A DNA stretch of 64,000 bases from Aeromonas simiae (GCF_000820125.1 NZ_CDBY01000057.1:86729-150728); one strand, 5' to 3'; numbered from the stretch's first letter, positions 1-11,778 are shown. Made by a program: numbers and translations. The notes: generated from the sequence alone by a model not told the origin.

Positions 1-357
1 AGCATGGTGTCGGCCCTGAACGAGGGGAACTTCAACATCAGCCGCTATAGCTGGAGCGGCGACTACAACGATGCCTCCACCTTCCTCGATATCATGAGCA
101 GCTCGAGCAGCGCCAACAGCGGCAAATGGGTCAACGCCGAGTATGACGCCCTGCTGGCCAAGGCCCACGACGCCATGGATCCCGCCGAGCGCAACCACCT
201 CTATCAGCAAGCCGAGACGCTGATCGATAAGGAGGCCCCCATCGCCCCCATCTACTTCGCCGTCAAATCCCGCCTGCTCAAGCCCTTCGTCAAGGGATTC
301 CCACTGCACAATCCACAGGACATCGTCTACAGCCGGGACATTTATCTGATCAAGTAG
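1..357 (+). CDS. Oligopeptide ABC transporter periplasmic binding protein, C-terminal part
   Basis: The reading frame is open from the first base, so only the last 118 residues of a larger protein are present. The segment has the closing pattern of OppA/MppA-type peptide-binding proteins (SBP_bac_5): a WSGDYNDASTFLD stretch, a W-x-N-x-x-Y-D element, and a final PIAPIYF followed by a basic patch and a terminal YSRD. Such proteins bind peptides in the periplasm and deliver them to an Opp-type permease. The permease genes are not downstream, so any transporter partners would lie outside the window. The peptide specificity (oppA, mppA or a paralogue) cannot be read from this fragment. Confidence 0.85.
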   Translation, partial: SMVSALNEGNFNISRYSWSGDYNDASTFLDIMSSSSSANSGKWVNAEYDALLAKAHDAMDPAERNHLYQQAETLIDKEAPIAPIYFAVKSRLLKPFVKGFPLHNPQDIVYSRDIYLIK

Positions 358-489
358 TCAAAATCAGGGGAAGTCAGCATCTTCCCCTGGTTTTCTCACT
401 CATTGGCGTCACGTTCGCCGATATTCATCTTAGGTTCACTCGCCGATGTTAGGGTGCACCCTCCACAAACCAACCAAAGGAGTCCTCTT

Positions 490-639
490 ATGGAAGAGAC
501 GATCCGCGAAGAAGTGGTACAGATCCGTCAGGAAGCCGAGCAACTCGGCCTCGAGCGCGCCCGTAGCAAATGGGATGAGCGCGTCAGCAAGCTGGAGCAA
601 GATCTCCCGTCCCGTTACGAAGAGCCGGAGCAGAACTAG
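490..639 (+). CDS. Small charged protein of 49 residues, unknown function
   Basis: A 49-residue protein starts at an ATG preceded by a clear AAAGGAG ribosome binding site. An in-frame ATG 87 bases upstream has no such site, so the shorter form is preferred. The product is almost entirely charged and polar (EETIREEVVQIRQEAEQLG...), predicted helical, with no signal peptide, cysteine or membrane segment. A hairpin (643-667) and a strong terminator (695-725) follow, so it is probably a monocistronic unit. I do not recognise a family. Confidence 0.6.
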   Translation: MEETIREEVVQIRQEAEQLGLERARSKWDERVSKLEQDLPSRYEEPEQN

Positions 640-694
640 TCTCAGGCAAGGGGACAAGCCTTGCCTGAGGCCGTAGTTCCAAACGTCATCCAAT

Positions 695-725
695 AAAAAA
701 CCACCCCAACCGGGGTGGTTTTTTT
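695..725. terminator. Bidirectional intrinsic terminator between the 49-residue ORF and ppiD
   Basis: A perfect GC-rich stem AACCACCCC/GGGGTGGTT is flanked by an A-run on the left and a T-run on the right, so it can end transcription from both converging genes. A weaker hairpin at 643-667 (CAGGCAAGG/CCTTGCCTG) lies just before it. Confidence 0.85.
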
Positions 726-747
726 ATGGTTCAACCGCTTGCCGAGC

Positions 748-2658
748 TTATTCCACTGCGGCTTCCTGCGCGGCAAAATACTCTATCTTGGCCGCTTTGC
801 GCAGGCTGTCGACAAACGCCTTGTAGTCGGCCTGAGCCTTCGACTGACCCATCTGTCCCTTGATGAGCTCGGCCATCTGGGAGGGCTTCTCAGGCTGGCT
901 CACCTTATCGAGCGCCACGATCACTTGATCGCCATTGCTCTGGGTGAGCAGTTCGACACTCGGCTGCTTGGCCGGATGTGGCATGCGGAAGATCTGGGCC
1001 ACCAAGCTCTGATCCAGCTCCTGGGCGAAGCGGGTCAACCCCTTGTGCTCCTCCAGCTTGAGGTTCAAAGCCGAGAGCTCCTGATTGACCTCAGCACCGG
1101 ACTTGAGCTTGCCGAGCAGCTCCTGCCCCTTGCTGCGGGCCACTTCACTCGCCTTGCTGCGCTTGATATCGGAGACGATAAGCTCGCGCACCTCATCGAG
1201 CGCCTTGACGGCCTTCGGCTTGTGATCCATGACGTGCAGCACCAGCGCCTTGCCATCACCAATCTCAATGACATCGGAGTTGGTGTTCTCCTCACGCAGC
1301 ATCTCAGAGAAGGCGGCAGAGAGCACCTTGGCATCGTTGAGCGGTGCAGGAGCGGTGGCCTGGCTGAAGTAGTCGCTGGAGATCACCTTGAGGTCAACGG
1401 CCTTAGCCGCGGCATCCAGAGAGTCTGGGTTTTCAAAGCTGGCATCGGCCAGTTTCTGCTGGGCCGCGAAATAGCGCTCGCGGGCCTTGTCCTTCTGCAG
1501 ACGCTCGCGTGTATCGGCCTGCACCTCGTCAAACGGGCGCACCGCTGCGGGCTCGACCCCGAGCAGCTTGATGATGTGGTAGCCAAACTGGCTCTTCACC
1601 ACGCCGGAGAGCTCCCCTTCCTTCGCCAGAGCAAAGGCCGCCTTCTCAAAGGCCGGGTCCATGACGCCCTTCTCGAACCAATCGAGCTCGCCGCCCTTCT
1701 TGGCGGAGAAGGTATCGGAAGAGTCGCGCTTGGCCAGCTCGGCAAAGTCGGCGCCACCGTTAAGGGCCGCCAGATCCTCCTCGGCCTTCTTCTCGGCCGC
1801 CTTCTCATCCTTACCCGGTGGGATCAGGATGTGAGCCACACGGCGACGCTCATTGCGCTGGAACTGCTCCTGGTGCTGATCGTAATAGTCACGCACATCC
1901 TGGTCGGTCACCTGGATATCCTTGGCCAGATCGGCGGCATCCAGCAGTAGATAGTCAACCCGGATCCGCTCGTCATTCATGAAGCGCGGCTGGTTGGCTG
2001 CGTAGAACTGCTTGATCTCCTCGTCACTGACTTGAACCTGATCGAGGTAAGACTCCGCCGGCAGGCGAACCAGGCGCACATCACGGCTCTGCTGATAGAG
2101 CTTGTCGAGGCTGGACGCCTCTCCACCCAGCACAAACTCAGTGCCAAGCAGAGCGCCCATCAGCTGTTGACGGATCATGTCCTGACGGATGCTGTCACGG
2201 AACATCTCCGGGCTCATGCCGGCGCGGCGAATGAGTTGCAGGTAGCGATCATTGTCAAACTTGCCGTTTTGTTGAAACTCCGGCATGGCCGTAATGGCTT
2301 GCTTGATCTGCTCGTCACCGATACGCAGCCCGAGATCGTGAGCCTTGGCATCCAGCAGTGCCTGATCGATCAGACGATCGAGCACGCTGCGGCGCAGTTG
2401 TTTGATGTACTCAGGATTGTCGGCCAGCTGATTGAAGGCATCCCCCATCTGAGCTTCCAGACGGGCGCGCTCGTTACGGTAGGCATTTTCCAGAGTTTGG
2501 GGTGAAATTTCGTTATCGTTGACGCTAGCCACGGCGTTCTTGGCTGGGCTGTTTACATAGCTGCCCACCCCGGCCAGTGCGAAGGAGAGGATGATCAAGC
2601 CCAAGATGCCCTTGGCCACCTTGCCCTGCGCCCCTTCACGGAGTTTATCCATCATCAT
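748..2658 (-). CDS. ppiD: Peptidyl-prolyl cis-trans isomerase D, membrane-anchored periplasmic chaperone
   Basis: About 636 residues, near the usual PpiD length. The N-terminus has one transmembrane anchor (GILGLIILSFALAGVGSYV), followed by a SurA-like chaperone region and a parvulin domain around residues 270-360 with VAHILI, SGGELDWF-like and GYHIIKLLG elements. It helps newly secreted proteins fold at the periplasmic exit of the Sec translocon. The frame runs 21 codons further upstream, but conserved family N-termini begin at the MMMDKLREG cluster, with a GGAG 13 bases before it, so I start there. Which of the three consecutive ATGs is used is uncertain. It follows hupB, as in E. coli. Confidence 0.93.
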   Translation of the reverse strand: MMMDKLREGAQGKVAKGILGLIILSFALAGVGSYVNSPAKNAVASVNDNEISPQTLENAYRNERARLEAQMGDAFNQLADNPEYIKQLRRSVLDRLIDQALLDAKAHDLGLRIGDEQIKQAITAMPEFQQNGKFDNDRYLQLIRRAGMSPEMFRDSIRQDMIRQQLMGALLGTEFVLGGEASSLDKLYQQSRDVRLVRLPAESYLDQVQVSDEEIKQFYAANQPRFMNDERIRVDYLLLDAADLAKDIQVTDQDVRDYYDQHQEQFQRNERRRVAHILIPPGKDEKAAEKKAEEDLAALNGGADFAELAKRDSSDTFSAKKGGELDWFEKGVMDPAFEKAAFALAKEGELSGVVKSQFGYHIIKLLGVEPAAVRPFDEVQADTRERLQKDKARERYFAAQQKLADASFENPDSLDAAAKAVDLKVISSDYFSQATAPAPLNDAKVLSAAFSEMLREENTNSDVIEIGDGKALVLHVMDHKPKAVKALDEVRELIVSDIKRSKASEVARSKGQELLGKLKSGAEVNQELSALNLKLEEHKGLTRFAQELDQSLVAQIFRMPHPAKQPSVELLTQSNGDQVIVALDKVSQPEKPSQMAELIKGQMGQSKAQADYKAFVDSLRKAAKIEYFAAQEAAVE

Positions 2659-2780
2659 GTCGGTACAAATGCTCCGGCGGAATAATAAAAAGGCGCACCG
2701 GATACGATGCGCCTTGGTCAAATCAGTATGAGAGAAGCCCTCTCACGTGCCTGATCCGGGATCAGGACAGCCGAGGCGGC

Positions 2781-3053
2781 TTAGTTTACTGCGTCTTTCA
2801 GAGCCTTGCCGGCCTTGAAGGCAGGTACCTTACCGGCAGCGATTTCGATGGTGGCACCGGTCTGCGGGTTGCGGCCAGAACGGGCAGCACGCTCACGCAC
2901 AGCGAAAGTACCGAAACCGACCAGAGCGACCTGATCACCGGCTTTCAGGGACTCGGTGACCGCATCGATGAAGGCATCCAGCGCACGACCGGCAGCGGCC
3001 TTGGAGATATCAGCGCCATCGGCAATCTTGTCAATCAGTTGAGATTTATTCAC
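2781..3053 (-). CDS. hupB: DNA-binding protein HU-beta
   Basis: A 90-residue histone-like protein with the full HU signature: helical N-terminus [11 protein letters not shown], the [21 protein letters not shown] beta-arm region (here split only by normal residues), and the C-terminal [11 protein letters not shown]. It dimerises, bends DNA and organises the nucleoid. The start codon is GTG, preceded by AGGGGAAAATAAGA. It sits between lon and ppiD, the standard gammaproteobacterial order. The 234-bp space upstream of it, before the end of lon, is expected to hold its own promoters. Confidence 0.97.
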   Translation of the reverse strand: MNKSQLIDKIADGADISKAAAGRALDAFIDAVTESLKAGDQVALVGFGTFAVRERAARSGRNPQTGATIEIAAGKVPAFKAGKALKDAVN

Positions 3054-3287
3054 TCTTATTTTCCCCTATTATCGAACATCGCTACGGCGCTGATTTCCCT
3101 GGCCGCAACAAGTGGAGGTTTTATAACAAGCCTCCTGATCAGTTGCAAGTGACAATCTGGCGCTAAACCGCGCCACATCACGCCTTGCGACTCATCACGA
3201 GTTTCCCGGTCGGGGAACAAGGCTACTGCCCTTATTTGAGCCTTGCAAGCCTTGCTACCCGCCGTAATGCACCAAATTTGCGGTGCA

Positions 3288-5651
3288 TCATGCTTTCTGG
3301 TTGGAAACCACCTCAAAACCCTGCGGATTTTCGGCCAGCGCCAGCTCCAATACCTGATCGATCCAGCGAACCGGATGGATTTCCAGGTCGGCCTTGACGT
3401 TTTCCGGGATCTCTTCAAGGTCGCGCTCGTTCTCCTTGGGGATGAGCACACGCTTGATGCCACCACGGTGCGCCGCCAGCAGCTTCTCTTTAAGGCCACC
3501 GATGGGCAGCACCTCGCCACGCAGGGTGATCTCCCCTGTCATGGCCACGTCAGCGCGCACCGGATTACCGGTCAGGCTGGACACCAGTGCGGTGCACATA
3601 GCGATACCGGCACTGGGGCCATCTTTCGGGGTTGCCCCTTCCGGCACGTGAACGTGAATGTCGCGTTTCTCATAGAAATCGCCATTGATACGCAATTTCT
3701 CGGCGCGAGAGCGCACCACCGTCATGGCCGCCTGGATGGACTCTTGCATCACGTCACCGAGCGAGCCGGTATAGGTCAACTTGCCCTTGCCCGGCATACT
3801 GGTCGCCTCGATGGTCAGCAGATCGCCGCCCACCTCGGTCCAGGCCAGACCACACACCTGACCGACCTGATTGTGATCTTCCGCCTTGCCGTAATCAAAG
3901 CGCTGTACCCCGAGGAACTCTTTGAGATTCTCAAGATTTACAGTGACATGCTTGATATTTTTATCGAGCAGGATCTTCTTGACCGCCTTGCGACAGATTT
4001 TGGAAATTTCACGCTCAAGCCCCCGTACACCCGCCTCACGGGTGTAGTAGCGAATGATACCCATGATGGCCGAGTCTTCGAGCGTGATCTCGGACTCCTT
4101 CAGACCATTTCGCTGGATTTGCTTCGCGACCAGGTGCTGCTTGGCGATGTTGAGCTTCTCATCCTCGGTGTAACCGGAAAGGCGGATCACCTCCATCCGG
4201 TCGAGCAACGGGCCCGGAATGTTCATGGAGTTGGAGGTGGCCACAAACATCACATCGGAGAGATCGTAATCGACCTCCAGATAGTGATCGTTGAAGCTGT
4301 TATTTTGCTCCGGATCGAGCACTTCCAGCAGGGCGGAGGCGGGATCACCGCGCATGTCGGAGCTCATCTTGTCGATTTCATCGAGCAAGAACAGCGGGTT
4401 CTTCACCCCAACCTTGGCCATCTTCTGGATCAGCTTGCCCGGCATGGAGCCAATGTAAGTACGACGGTGACCGCGGATCTCCGCCTCATCGCGTACCCCA
4501 CCGAGCGCCATACGCACGTACTTGCGACCGGTCGCCTTGGCAATCGACTGACCGAGCGAGGTCTTACCCACGCCAGGAGGGCCAACCAGGCAGAGGATCG
4601 GCCCCTTGAGCTTGTTCACCCGCGCCTGCACGGCGAGATACTCAAGGATGCGCTCCTTGACCTTGTCCAAGCCGTAGTGGTCAGCGTCCAGGATGTCCTG
4701 GGCCTTGCCAATGTCCTTCTTGACCTTGGAGCGGGCCTTCCAGGGCACCTGCACCATCCAGTCGATGTAGCCGCGCACCACAGTCGCCTCGGCCGACATG
4801 GGGGACATCATCTTGAGCTTGGAGAGCTCGGAGAGGGCCTTCTCGCGCGCCTCCTCCGGCATGCCGACCTCATCAATCTTGTTGCTGAGGGCCTCGAACT
4901 CATCCGGATTGTTCTCATCCAGCTCACCGAGCTCTTTCTGAATGGCCTTCATCTGCTCGTTGAGGTAGTACTCGCGCTGGCTCTTCTCCATCTGTTTCTT
5001 GACGCGGGAGCGGATGCGTTTTTCAACCTGCAGCAGGTCGATCTCCGACTCCATCATCGCCATCAGAAACTCAATGCGCTCGGCGACGGAGGCAAACTCC
5101 AGCACTTTCTGCTTGTCTTCCAGCTTGAGCGGCATGTGGGCGGCCATGGTATCTGCCAGGCGCGCCGCATCATCGATAGCCGCAATGGAGGTGAGCACCT
5201 CGGGCGGGATCTTCTTGTTGAGCTTGATGTAACCTTCGAACTGACCAATGGCAGAGCGCACCAGCACTTCGGCCTCGCGCTCAGCCAGCCCTTCGGAGGT
5301 GAGGTAGCTTGCCTCCCCCACGTAGTAGGCTTGATCGTCGATCATCCGCTCAAGACGGGCACGCTGCCCCCCCTCCACCAGCACCTTGACGGTGCCGTCG
5401 GGCAACTTGAGCATCTGGAGGATGTTGGCCACGGTTCCGACCGAGAACATTTCCTCGACCGTCGGGTCGTCTGTAGAGGCATCCTTCTGGGCGATCAGCA
5501 GCACCTTCTTATCGTGCTCCATCGCCGCTTCCAGACACCGAATCGATTTTTCCCGCCCCACGAAGAGTGGAATGACCATATGGGGATAAACCACCACGTC
5601 ACGAAGAGGCAGGACGGGAATCTCTATGCGTTCTGAACGCTCTAGGTTCAT
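3288..5651 (-). CDS. lon: ATP-dependent Lon protease
   Basis: 787 residues, the normal LonA length. Domains in order are the N-terminal substrate-binding LAN domain (about 10-200), a coiled-coil linker, the AAA+ module with Walker [10 protein letters not shown] near residue 355 and Walker [11 protein letters not shown], and the protease domain with the catalytic Ser in [11 protein letters not shown] and the Lys in [14 protein letters not shown]. It degrades misfolded and regulatory proteins in the cytoplasm. The start has a good GAGAGGA site. A sigma-32-like promoter lies about 50-75 bases upstream, fitting heat-shock control. It lies downstream of clpX, separated by a hairpin terminator. Confidence 0.98.
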   Translation of the reverse strand: MNLERSERIEIPVLPLRDVVVYPHMVIPLFVGREKSIRCLEAAMEHDKKVLLIAQKDASTDDPTVEEMFSVGTVANILQMLKLPDGTVKVLVEGGQRARLERMIDDQAYYVGEASYLTSEGLAEREAEVLVRSAIGQFEGYIKLNKKIPPEVLTSIAAIDDAARLADTMAAHMPLKLEDKQKVLEFASVAERIEFLMAMMESEIDLLQVEKRIRSRVKKQMEKSQREYYLNEQMKAIQKELGELDENNPDEFEALSNKIDEVGMPEEAREKALSELSKLKMMSPMSAEATVVRGYIDWMVQVPWKARSKVKKDIGKAQDILDADHYGLDKVKERILEYLAVQARVNKLKGPILCLVGPPGVGKTSLGQSIAKATGRKYVRMALGGVRDEAEIRGHRRTYIGSMPGKLIQKMAKVGVKNPLFLLDEIDKMSSDMRGDPASALLEVLDPEQNNSFNDHYLEVDYDLSDVMFVATSNSMNIPGPLLDRMEVIRLSGYTEDEKLNIAKQHLVAKQIQRNGLKESEITLEDSAIMGIIRYYTREAGVRGLEREISKICRKAVKKILLDKNIKHVTVNLENLKEFLGVQRFDYGKAEDHNQVGQVCGLAWTEVGGDLLTIEATSMPGKGKLTYTGSLGDVMQESIQAAMTVVRSRAEKLRINGDFYEKRDIHVHVPEGATPKDGPSAGIAMCTALVSSLTGNPVRADVAMTGEITLRGEVLPIGGLKEKLLAAHRGGIKRVLIPKENERDLEEIPENVKADLEIHPVRWIDQVLELALAENPQGFEVVSNQKA

Positions 5652-5697
5652 AAATGTCCTCTCGGCTTATTATACCGTTGGCTAGCGCTTGGCTGAG

Positions 5698-5727
5698 TAT
5701 ATGGGGGCGACTTGAAGCGATTCAATG
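5698..5727 (-). promoter_or_regulatory. Candidate heat-shock (sigma-32) promoter of lon
   Basis: Read on the minus strand, CATTGAAT is followed, after a 12-13 base spacer, by CCCCCATATA. This resembles the sigma-32 consensus CTTGAAA / CCCCATNT, and lon is a classical sigma-32 gene. A separate TATAAT closer to the gene (5669-5674) could serve a housekeeping promoter, though no good -35 was seen for it. Confidence 0.6.
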
Positions 5728-5746
5728 CGTACTCGGCCAAAAAGGA

Positions 5747-5771
5747 TGAAAGGGGCAATTTGCCCCTTTCA
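5747..5771 (-). terminator. Hairpin terminator after clpX
   Basis: Perfect inverted repeat TGAAAGGGGCA/TGCCCCTTTCA. It separates the clpPX transcript from lon. The T-tract on the minus strand is short, so termination may be partial. Confidence 0.6.
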
Positions 5772-5791
5772 TTTGATTAAAAATCAGTCAC

Positions 5792-7069
<1,278 letters not shown>

Positions 7070-7146
7070 TCAGAAACCTCTATCGTCAATGCGCGGTTAC
7101 CCGCTTTCTGTCCCCGTTAGTGTACAACAGCCCGGGGACAAGTACC

Positions 7147-7770
7147 TTAACCGCGCTGGGACAACACACCATCCACCAGACCATACGCCACGGCCTGCTC
7201 GGCAGACATGAAGTTGTCGCGATCAGTGTCGCGCTCTATGGTAGCGATGTCTTGCCCGGTGTGGAATGCCAGACGCTCGTTCAGGGTGTTCTTGATCTTG
7301 AGGATCTCCTGAGCGTGGATCTGGATATCGGACGCCTGTCCCTGGAAGCCACCCAGCGGTTGGTGGATCATCACGCGAGCATTGGGCAGGCAGAAACGCT
7401 TGCCCTTGGCGCCGCCAGCCAGCAGGAAGGCGCCCATGGAGCAGGCCTGCCCCATGCAGACGGTGCTGACATCCGGCTTGATGAACTGCATGGTGTCATA
7501 GATGGACATACCGGCGGTCACCGACCCACCCGGCGAGTTGATATAGATGCTGATGTCCTTGTCCGGGTTCTCAGACTCGAGGAACAGCAGCTGGGCCACG
7601 ATCAGGTTGGCCATTTGATCTTCAACCTGACCGGTCAGGAAGATCACCCGCTCCTTGAGCAAGCGGGAGAAGATGTCGTAGGAGCGCTCCCCCTTGGCGG
7701 TCTGTTCGACCACGATCGGCACCAGGGCACTGCTGGGAGAGTCGGTCACATCGTTATAGTTTTTGAACAT
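7147..7770 (-). CDS. clpP: ATP-dependent Clp protease proteolytic subunit
   Basis: 207 residues. The serine-protease triad is visible: nucleophile Ser111 in [11 protein letters not shown], His136 in MIHQPLGG, and an Asp in the following handle region. [10 protein letters not shown] forms the oxyanion strand. Members form a double heptameric barrel with ClpX or ClpA. The first residues precede the mature [12 protein letters not shown]-terminus, consistent with a short processed propeptide. It lies between tig and clpX, with a terminator-like hairpin separating it from tig. Confidence 0.98.
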   Translation of the reverse strand: MFKNYNDVTDSPSSALVPIVVEQTAKGERSYDIFSRLLKERVIFLTGQVEDQMANLIVAQLLFLESENPDKDISIYINSPGGSVTAGMSIYDTMQFIKPDVSTVCMGQACSMGAFLLAGGAKGKRFCLPNARVMIHQPLGGFQGQASDIQIHAQEILKIKNTLNERLAFHTGQDIATIERDTDRDNFMSAEQAVAYGLVDGVLSQRG

Positions 7771-7789
7771 AAGGCATTGTCCCTAAAAT

Positions 7790-7822
7790 AAAATGGCCCG
7801 GGTGGAGTACACACGGGCCATT
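7790..7822 (-). terminator. Intrinsic terminator downstream of tig
   Basis: On the minus strand AATGGCCCG...CGGGCCATT is followed by TTATTTTA. It ends or attenuates the tig transcript before clpP. Confidence 0.75.
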
Positions 7823-7856
7823 ATAAGTAACACTCTTGACCTTAAGTCAAATGTTC

Positions 7857-9164
7857 TTAGGCGGCGACGGACTTGTTGATAACGTCGTCGAAGGCGACCG
7901 CTTTCTCGGTCACTTGAGCCTTGCTCAGGATGAGGTCGATAGCCTGATCTTCGATAGCCAGGTTACGAACGCCATTGAGGGCCTGCTCGTTGTTCTTGTA
8001 GTACTCGATCACTTCCTTCGGATCTTCGTAGGCAGTGGCCATGGACTCGATGATGGTATCCACGCGAGCATCGTCAGCCTTGATCTCGTTGGTGCGGATC
8101 ACTTCGCCCAGCAGCAGACCAACACGGACACGGCGCTCGGCTTGATCCTGGAACAGCTCGGCCGGCAGTTCCGGCGCGTTGCCACCCTGGAAGCCACCAA
8201 AACGCTGCATGGCCTGCTTGCGCATGGAGTCAATCTCCTGAGCAACGGCAGCCTTCGGCAGATCGATGGTGTTGGCATCAACCAGACCGTTCAGCACCTG
8301 CTCCTTGACGGCGTTCTTCAGGGCCTGAGCCAGCTCGCGCTCCATGTTCTTGCGCACTTCAGCCTTCAGCTCTTCGACGTTGCCGCTTTCGATACCAAAG
8401 CGCTTGACGAACTCTTCAGACAGCTCCGGCAGGATCTGCTCTTCAACCTTGTGCAGCTTGGAGGCAAACTTGGCCGCCTTGCCCTTGAGGTTCTCGGCGT
8501 GGTAGTCCTCCGGGAAGGTCACGTCGATGGTGAACTCGTCACCGGCCTTCTTGCCCATGATGGCGTCTTCAAAGCCCGGGATCATGCGACCGGCACCCAG
8601 TACCAGTGCAAACCCTTCGGCCTTGCCGCCTTCGAACTCTTCACCGTCGATGGAGCCGACGAAGTCCAGGGTGACACGCATGCCATCGGCAGCGGCGGCA
8701 TCCACATCAGCCCAAGTGGCGTGCTGCTTGCGCAGGGTGTTCAGCATGTTGTCCAGATCGGCGTCAGTCACGCTGGCCACCGGCTTCTCAACCTTGATGG
8801 TCTCCAGGCCGGAAACCTGAACTTCCGGGTAGACTTCGAAGGTGGCGGAGAACACGAAGTCCTGGCCTTCCTTGATCTCTTGCGGGTCCATGGTCGGAGC
8901 GCCAGCCGGGCTCAGCTTGTTGTCGATGATGGCCTTGATGAAGTTGGTCTGCATCATTTCATCGGCAACGCGGGCGTGGGCCAGGGCACCAAACATCTTC
9001 TTGATGATGGACAGGGGAGCCTTACCCGGGCGGAAACCGTCGATACGACGAGTCTTGGCCAGGCCGCTCAGCTCTTTCTTCACGGCGGCATCAACAGTCG
9101 CAGCCGGTACGGTGATAGTCAGGCGGCGTTCCAGACCCTGGGTTGTCTCTACAGAAACTTGCAT
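7857..9164 (-). CDS. tig: Trigger factor, ribosome-associated chaperone and prolyl isomerase
   Basis: 435 residues, standard length. The ribosome-docking signature is present near residues 43-50 ([10 protein letters not shown], GFRxGKxP motif), the FKBP-type isomerase domain around residues 150-245 contains [17 protein letters not shown], and the long helical C-terminal chaperone arm follows. It binds nascent chains at the ribosomal exit tunnel. It starts the tig-clpP-clpX-lon series. A perfect inverted repeat CAAAGACG/CGTCTTTG-like hairpin lies in its leader (9243-9260); its role is unknown. Confidence 0.98.
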   Translation of the reverse strand: MQVSVETTQGLERRLTITVPAATVDAAVKKELSGLAKTRRIDGFRPGKAPLSIIKKMFGALAHARVADEMMQTNFIKAIIDNKLSPAGAPTMDPQEIKEGQDFVFSATFEVYPEVQVSGLETIKVEKPVASVTDADLDNMLNTLRKQHATWADVDAAAADGMRVTLDFVGSIDGEEFEGGKAEGFALVLGAGRMIPGFEDAIMGKKAGDEFTIDVTFPEDYHAENLKGKAAKFASKLHKVEEQILPELSEEFVKRFGIESGNVEELKAEVRKNMERELAQALKNAVKEQVLNGLVDANTIDLPKAAVAQEIDSMRKQAMQRFGGFQGGNAPELPAELFQDQAERRVRVGLLLGEVIRTNEIKADDARVDTIIESMATAYEDPKEVIEYYKNNEQALNGVRNLAIEDQAIDLILSKAQVTEKAVAFDDVINKSVAA

Positions 9165-9453
9165 TCTTTTACCTCGTTCAACTCAGCACTCGGTGCTGAC
9201 CCTTATCTCCCCAAGGGTCTCCCCGGGGTCTTCCTGGTCATACAAAGACGGTCGTCTTTGCGCAAATGAAAATCAGACGCGGCATTATAGCGGCGTGTCG
9301 CAGGTGAGTCGAGCCGACCTACCCGCATAATCTGTGCATCAGCGCGCGATTTTGACGCGCGGACGGCACCGAAAATGGTGGCTAAGCCCCCCGATTGCAA
9401 GGGCTTTATCCTCTTTTATGCGTCAACTGCTGAAAAAGAGAACAATCGGGCCA

Positions 9454-9834
9454 TTACCACCAGTGCAGCAGGTTACGCCCGATCAGCGCGCCCCACACCA
9501 GCAGATTCAGCATCAGGCAGAGAAAGACCGCCGCCGAACCAAGATCCTTGGCCCGCCCCGAGAGTTCGTGGCGCTCAGCGCCGATGCGATCGACCACCGC
9601 CTCGATGGCGGAGTTGACCACTTCGAGGATCACCACCAACCAACTGATACCAATCAGCAGCAGCGTCTGCTCAAGAGAAGCGCCGACCCAAAAGGCCAGC
9701 GGCATGAGAAACAGGATCAGCAACAGCTCCTGACGGAAAGCGGCCTCGTTGGCCCAAGCGGACTTGAGCCCCTTGATGCTGTATCCGGTGGCGTGAATAA
9801 TCCGGCTCAAACCGGTCACGGCAGGTTTGCCCAC
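9454..9834 (-). CDS. dgkA: Diacylglycerol kinase, integral membrane
   Basis: 126 residues with a GTG start behind AGAGGT. The DgkA fold is clear: amphipathic N-terminus, the AWANEAAFRQE motif, three membrane helices, and the catalytic core EVVNSAIEAVVDRIG followed by ELSGRAKDLGSAAV. It phosphorylates diacylglycerol from membrane-derived oligosaccharide or lipid A modification, returning it to phospholipid synthesis. It is divergent from aroH and is the first gene read away from it. Confidence 0.96.
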   Translation of the reverse strand: MGKPAVTGLSRIIHATGYSIKGLKSAWANEAAFRQELLLILFLMPLAFWVGASLEQTLLLIGISWLVVILEVVNSAIEAVVDRIGAERHELSGRAKDLGSAAVFLCLMLNLLVWGALIGRNLLHWW

Positions 9835-9976
9835 AAATTACCTCTGAACATGGCGCCTGATAAAAAACCGCCCCATCCTACCAGAGCCTCGTGCGGTTTC
9901 AATCAAGCCGCTTTTGCTTTATGTTAGCCACTGCTTTTCACGGCGCCCGCCGCCACACAGAACTTCGAGTCTTCTT

Positions 9977-11041
9977 ATGTCCATTCACACTGACGAACTG
10001 AGAACCCGGCGGATCAACGATCTCATCACAGCGCGGGAGCTGGCCCGCGACTATCCCGTGGACGATGCCCTCGCCAACCGGCTGCTCGATGCCCGTCGCG
10101 ACATCGAGGCGATCCTCTCGGGCGAAGATCGTCGTCTGCTGGTCATCATCGGCCCCTGCTCCATCCACGATCCGGATGCCGCCCTCGAATACGCCCGGCG
10201 CCTGCAACCGCTACGCGAGCGTTTTGCCGCCAGCCTGTGCATCGTGATGCGCACCTACTTCGAAAAGCCGCGCACCATCGTCGGCTGGAAGGGGCTCATC
10301 AATGATCCCCACCTAGATGGCAGCTTCGATGTCAACGAGGGGCTGCGCCTGGCGCGCAAGCTGCTGCTTGAGATCAACCGCCTTGGCATGCCGACCGCCA
10401 CCGAGTTCCTCGATATGGTGACCGGGCAGTATATTGCCGATCTCATCAGCTGGGGCGCCATCGGCGCGCGCACCACCGAATCCCAGGTACACCGCGAGAT
10501 GGCCTCGGCCCTCTCCTGCCCGGTGGGCTTTAAAAACGGCACCGACGGCAGCACCCGCGTCGCCATCGATGCGGTGCGCGCCGCGCGCCATAGCCACATC
10601 TTCTACTCCCCGGATAAAGACGGGAAGATGACCATCTACCGCACCGCCGGCAACCCGCATGGCCACGTGATCCTGCGCGGTGGCCACCGTCCCAACTACG
10701 ACAGCGCCAGCATTGACGAGGCCTGTGAGGCGCTGGCCGAGGTGGGGCTGCCCGAGCGACTGGTGGTGGATTTCAGCCACGGCAACAGCATGAAAGATCA
10801 CCGTCGCCAGTTGCTGGTGGCCGAGGATATCTGCGATCAGCTGCGCCGCGGACGCCGTGGCATTGCCGGCATCATGGCCGAGAGCTTCTTGGAAGAGGGG
10901 CGCCAGGAGGTAGTGGGCGGGCGCGCCGCCACGTTTGGGCAGAGCATTACTGACGCCTGCCTCAGCTGGCGTGACAGCGAGCGGCTCATCACCCTGCTGG
11001 CCGAGGCGAGCCAGGCGCGCCTGAATCACCCCGGCGCCTGA
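9977..11041 (+). CDS. aroH: 3-deoxy-7-phosphoheptulonate (DAHP) synthase, AroH-like
   Basis: 354 residues. It catalyses the first shikimate step, joining phosphoenolpyruvate and erythrose-4-phosphate. Class I motifs are visible: LLVIIGPCSIHD, MRTYFEKPRT, GWKGLINDP, MVTGQYIADLISWGAIGART, and ALSCPVGFKNGTDG. The overall wording is closest to E. coli AroH (tryptophan-sensitive), including the TDELRTxRI N-terminus, but feedback specificity is inferred. I start at the ATG that gives this N-terminus; the frame is open 21 codons further upstream. I saw no convincing TrpR operator in the 142 bp upstream. Confidence 0.93.
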   Translation: MSIHTDELRTRRINDLITARELARDYPVDDALANRLLDARRDIEAILSGEDRRLLVIIGPCSIHDPDAALEYARRLQPLRERFAASLCIVMRTYFEKPRTIVGWKGLINDPHLDGSFDVNEGLRLARKLLLEINRLGMPTATEFLDMVTGQYIADLISWGAIGARTTESQVHREMASALSCPVGFKNGTDGSTRVAIDAVRAARHSHIFYSPDKDGKMTIYRTAGNPHGHVILRGGHRPNYDSASIDEACEALAEVGLPERLVVDFSHGNSMKDHRRQLLVAEDICDQLRRGRRGIAGIMAESFLEEGRQEVVGGRAATFGQSITDACLSWRDSERLITLLAEASQARLNHPGA

Positions 11042-11046
11042 GTGCC

Positions 11047-11778
11047 TTAAAGCGGCAAGAACCAGTGCCGGCCGGCCGCCTCGACGCGGCCGGTCTTGAT
11101 CTGAAAGACCCGCTCGATGAGCGTGGCCTCCACCGCCTGCGGTGGGCCGGCATAGGCGCACTCGCCCCGCTCCAGACACACCACCCGCTGCGCCCAGTGC
11201 AGGGCGGTATTGAGATCATGGAGCGACACCAGCACCAGCACCCCCTGCCCCACCAGCTGTTTGAGCAACTGCAACAGCGCCTGTTGATGATGCAGATCGA
11301 GGCCCGCCAACGGCTCGTCGAGCAGCAGCACCTTCCCTTCCCCATCCGGCCACACCTGCAGCAAGGTGCGCCCGATCAACACCCGCTGCAATTCACCGCC
11401 AGAGAGGCGGGTCGAGTCGCGCGAGAGCAGCGCTGAGAGCGCCAGCGCCTCCACCACGGCCGCCACCCCCTCGCGCAGCGCCTTCTCGGGCACGCCCAGG
11501 GTCAGCAGCTCGCTGACCGCCATGCCAAGCCCGGTCGGGATCTTCTGGGTCAGCATGGCGCGCCGGCGCGCCAGCGCCGGCCAATCGAGGGAAGAAAGTG
11601 GCTCCCCCATCAGGGTAATGGCCCCTTCATCGGGAGCGAGCAGTCCCGCCAGCAGGGAGAGCAGGGTCGACTTGCCGCTGCCATTGGGGCCGATCAGCGC
11701 CACCGCCTGCGCGCATTCAAAGCGCAGGCTAAGCGGTGCCAGCCGTCCGTGCAGCGCCACCTTATCGAGCGTCAGCAT
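11047..11778 (-). CDS. btuD: Vitamin B12 ABC transporter ATP-binding protein
   Basis: 243 residues with Walker A GPNGSGKST, Q-loop LTQKIP, signature LSGGELQRV, Walker B VLLLDEPLAGLD, and switch His in SLHDLN. The short length and the pairing with a BtuC-like permease identify BtuD. Its start overlaps the end of btuC by 17 bases, indicating translational coupling. The gene converges on aroH with only 5 bases between their stop codons. No btuF or btuB is in the window. Confidence 0.9.
   Translation of the reverse strand: MLTLDKVALHGRLAPLSLRFECAQAVALIGPNGSGKSTLLSLLAGLLAPDEGAITLMGEPLSSLDWPALARRRAMLTQKIPTGLGMAVSELLTLGVPEKALREGVAAVVEALALSALLSRDSTRLSGGELQRVLIGRTLLQVWPDGEGKVLLLDEPLAGLDLHHQQALLQLLKQLVGQGVLVLVSLHDLNTALHWAQRVVCLERGECAYAGPPQAVEATLIERVFQIKTGRVEAAGRHWFLPL

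Noticed and set aside
715..1950. Long plus-strand frame of 411 codons
   Set aside because: It is antisense to ppiD, which has full domain support; the frame is a by-product of GC-rich codons.
3056..3520. 154-codon minus-strand frame between hupB and lon
   Set aside because: Mostly overlaps lon in another frame; arginine/serine-rich shadow.
3243..5636. 797-codon plus-strand frame
   Set aside because: Exact antisense shadow of lon.
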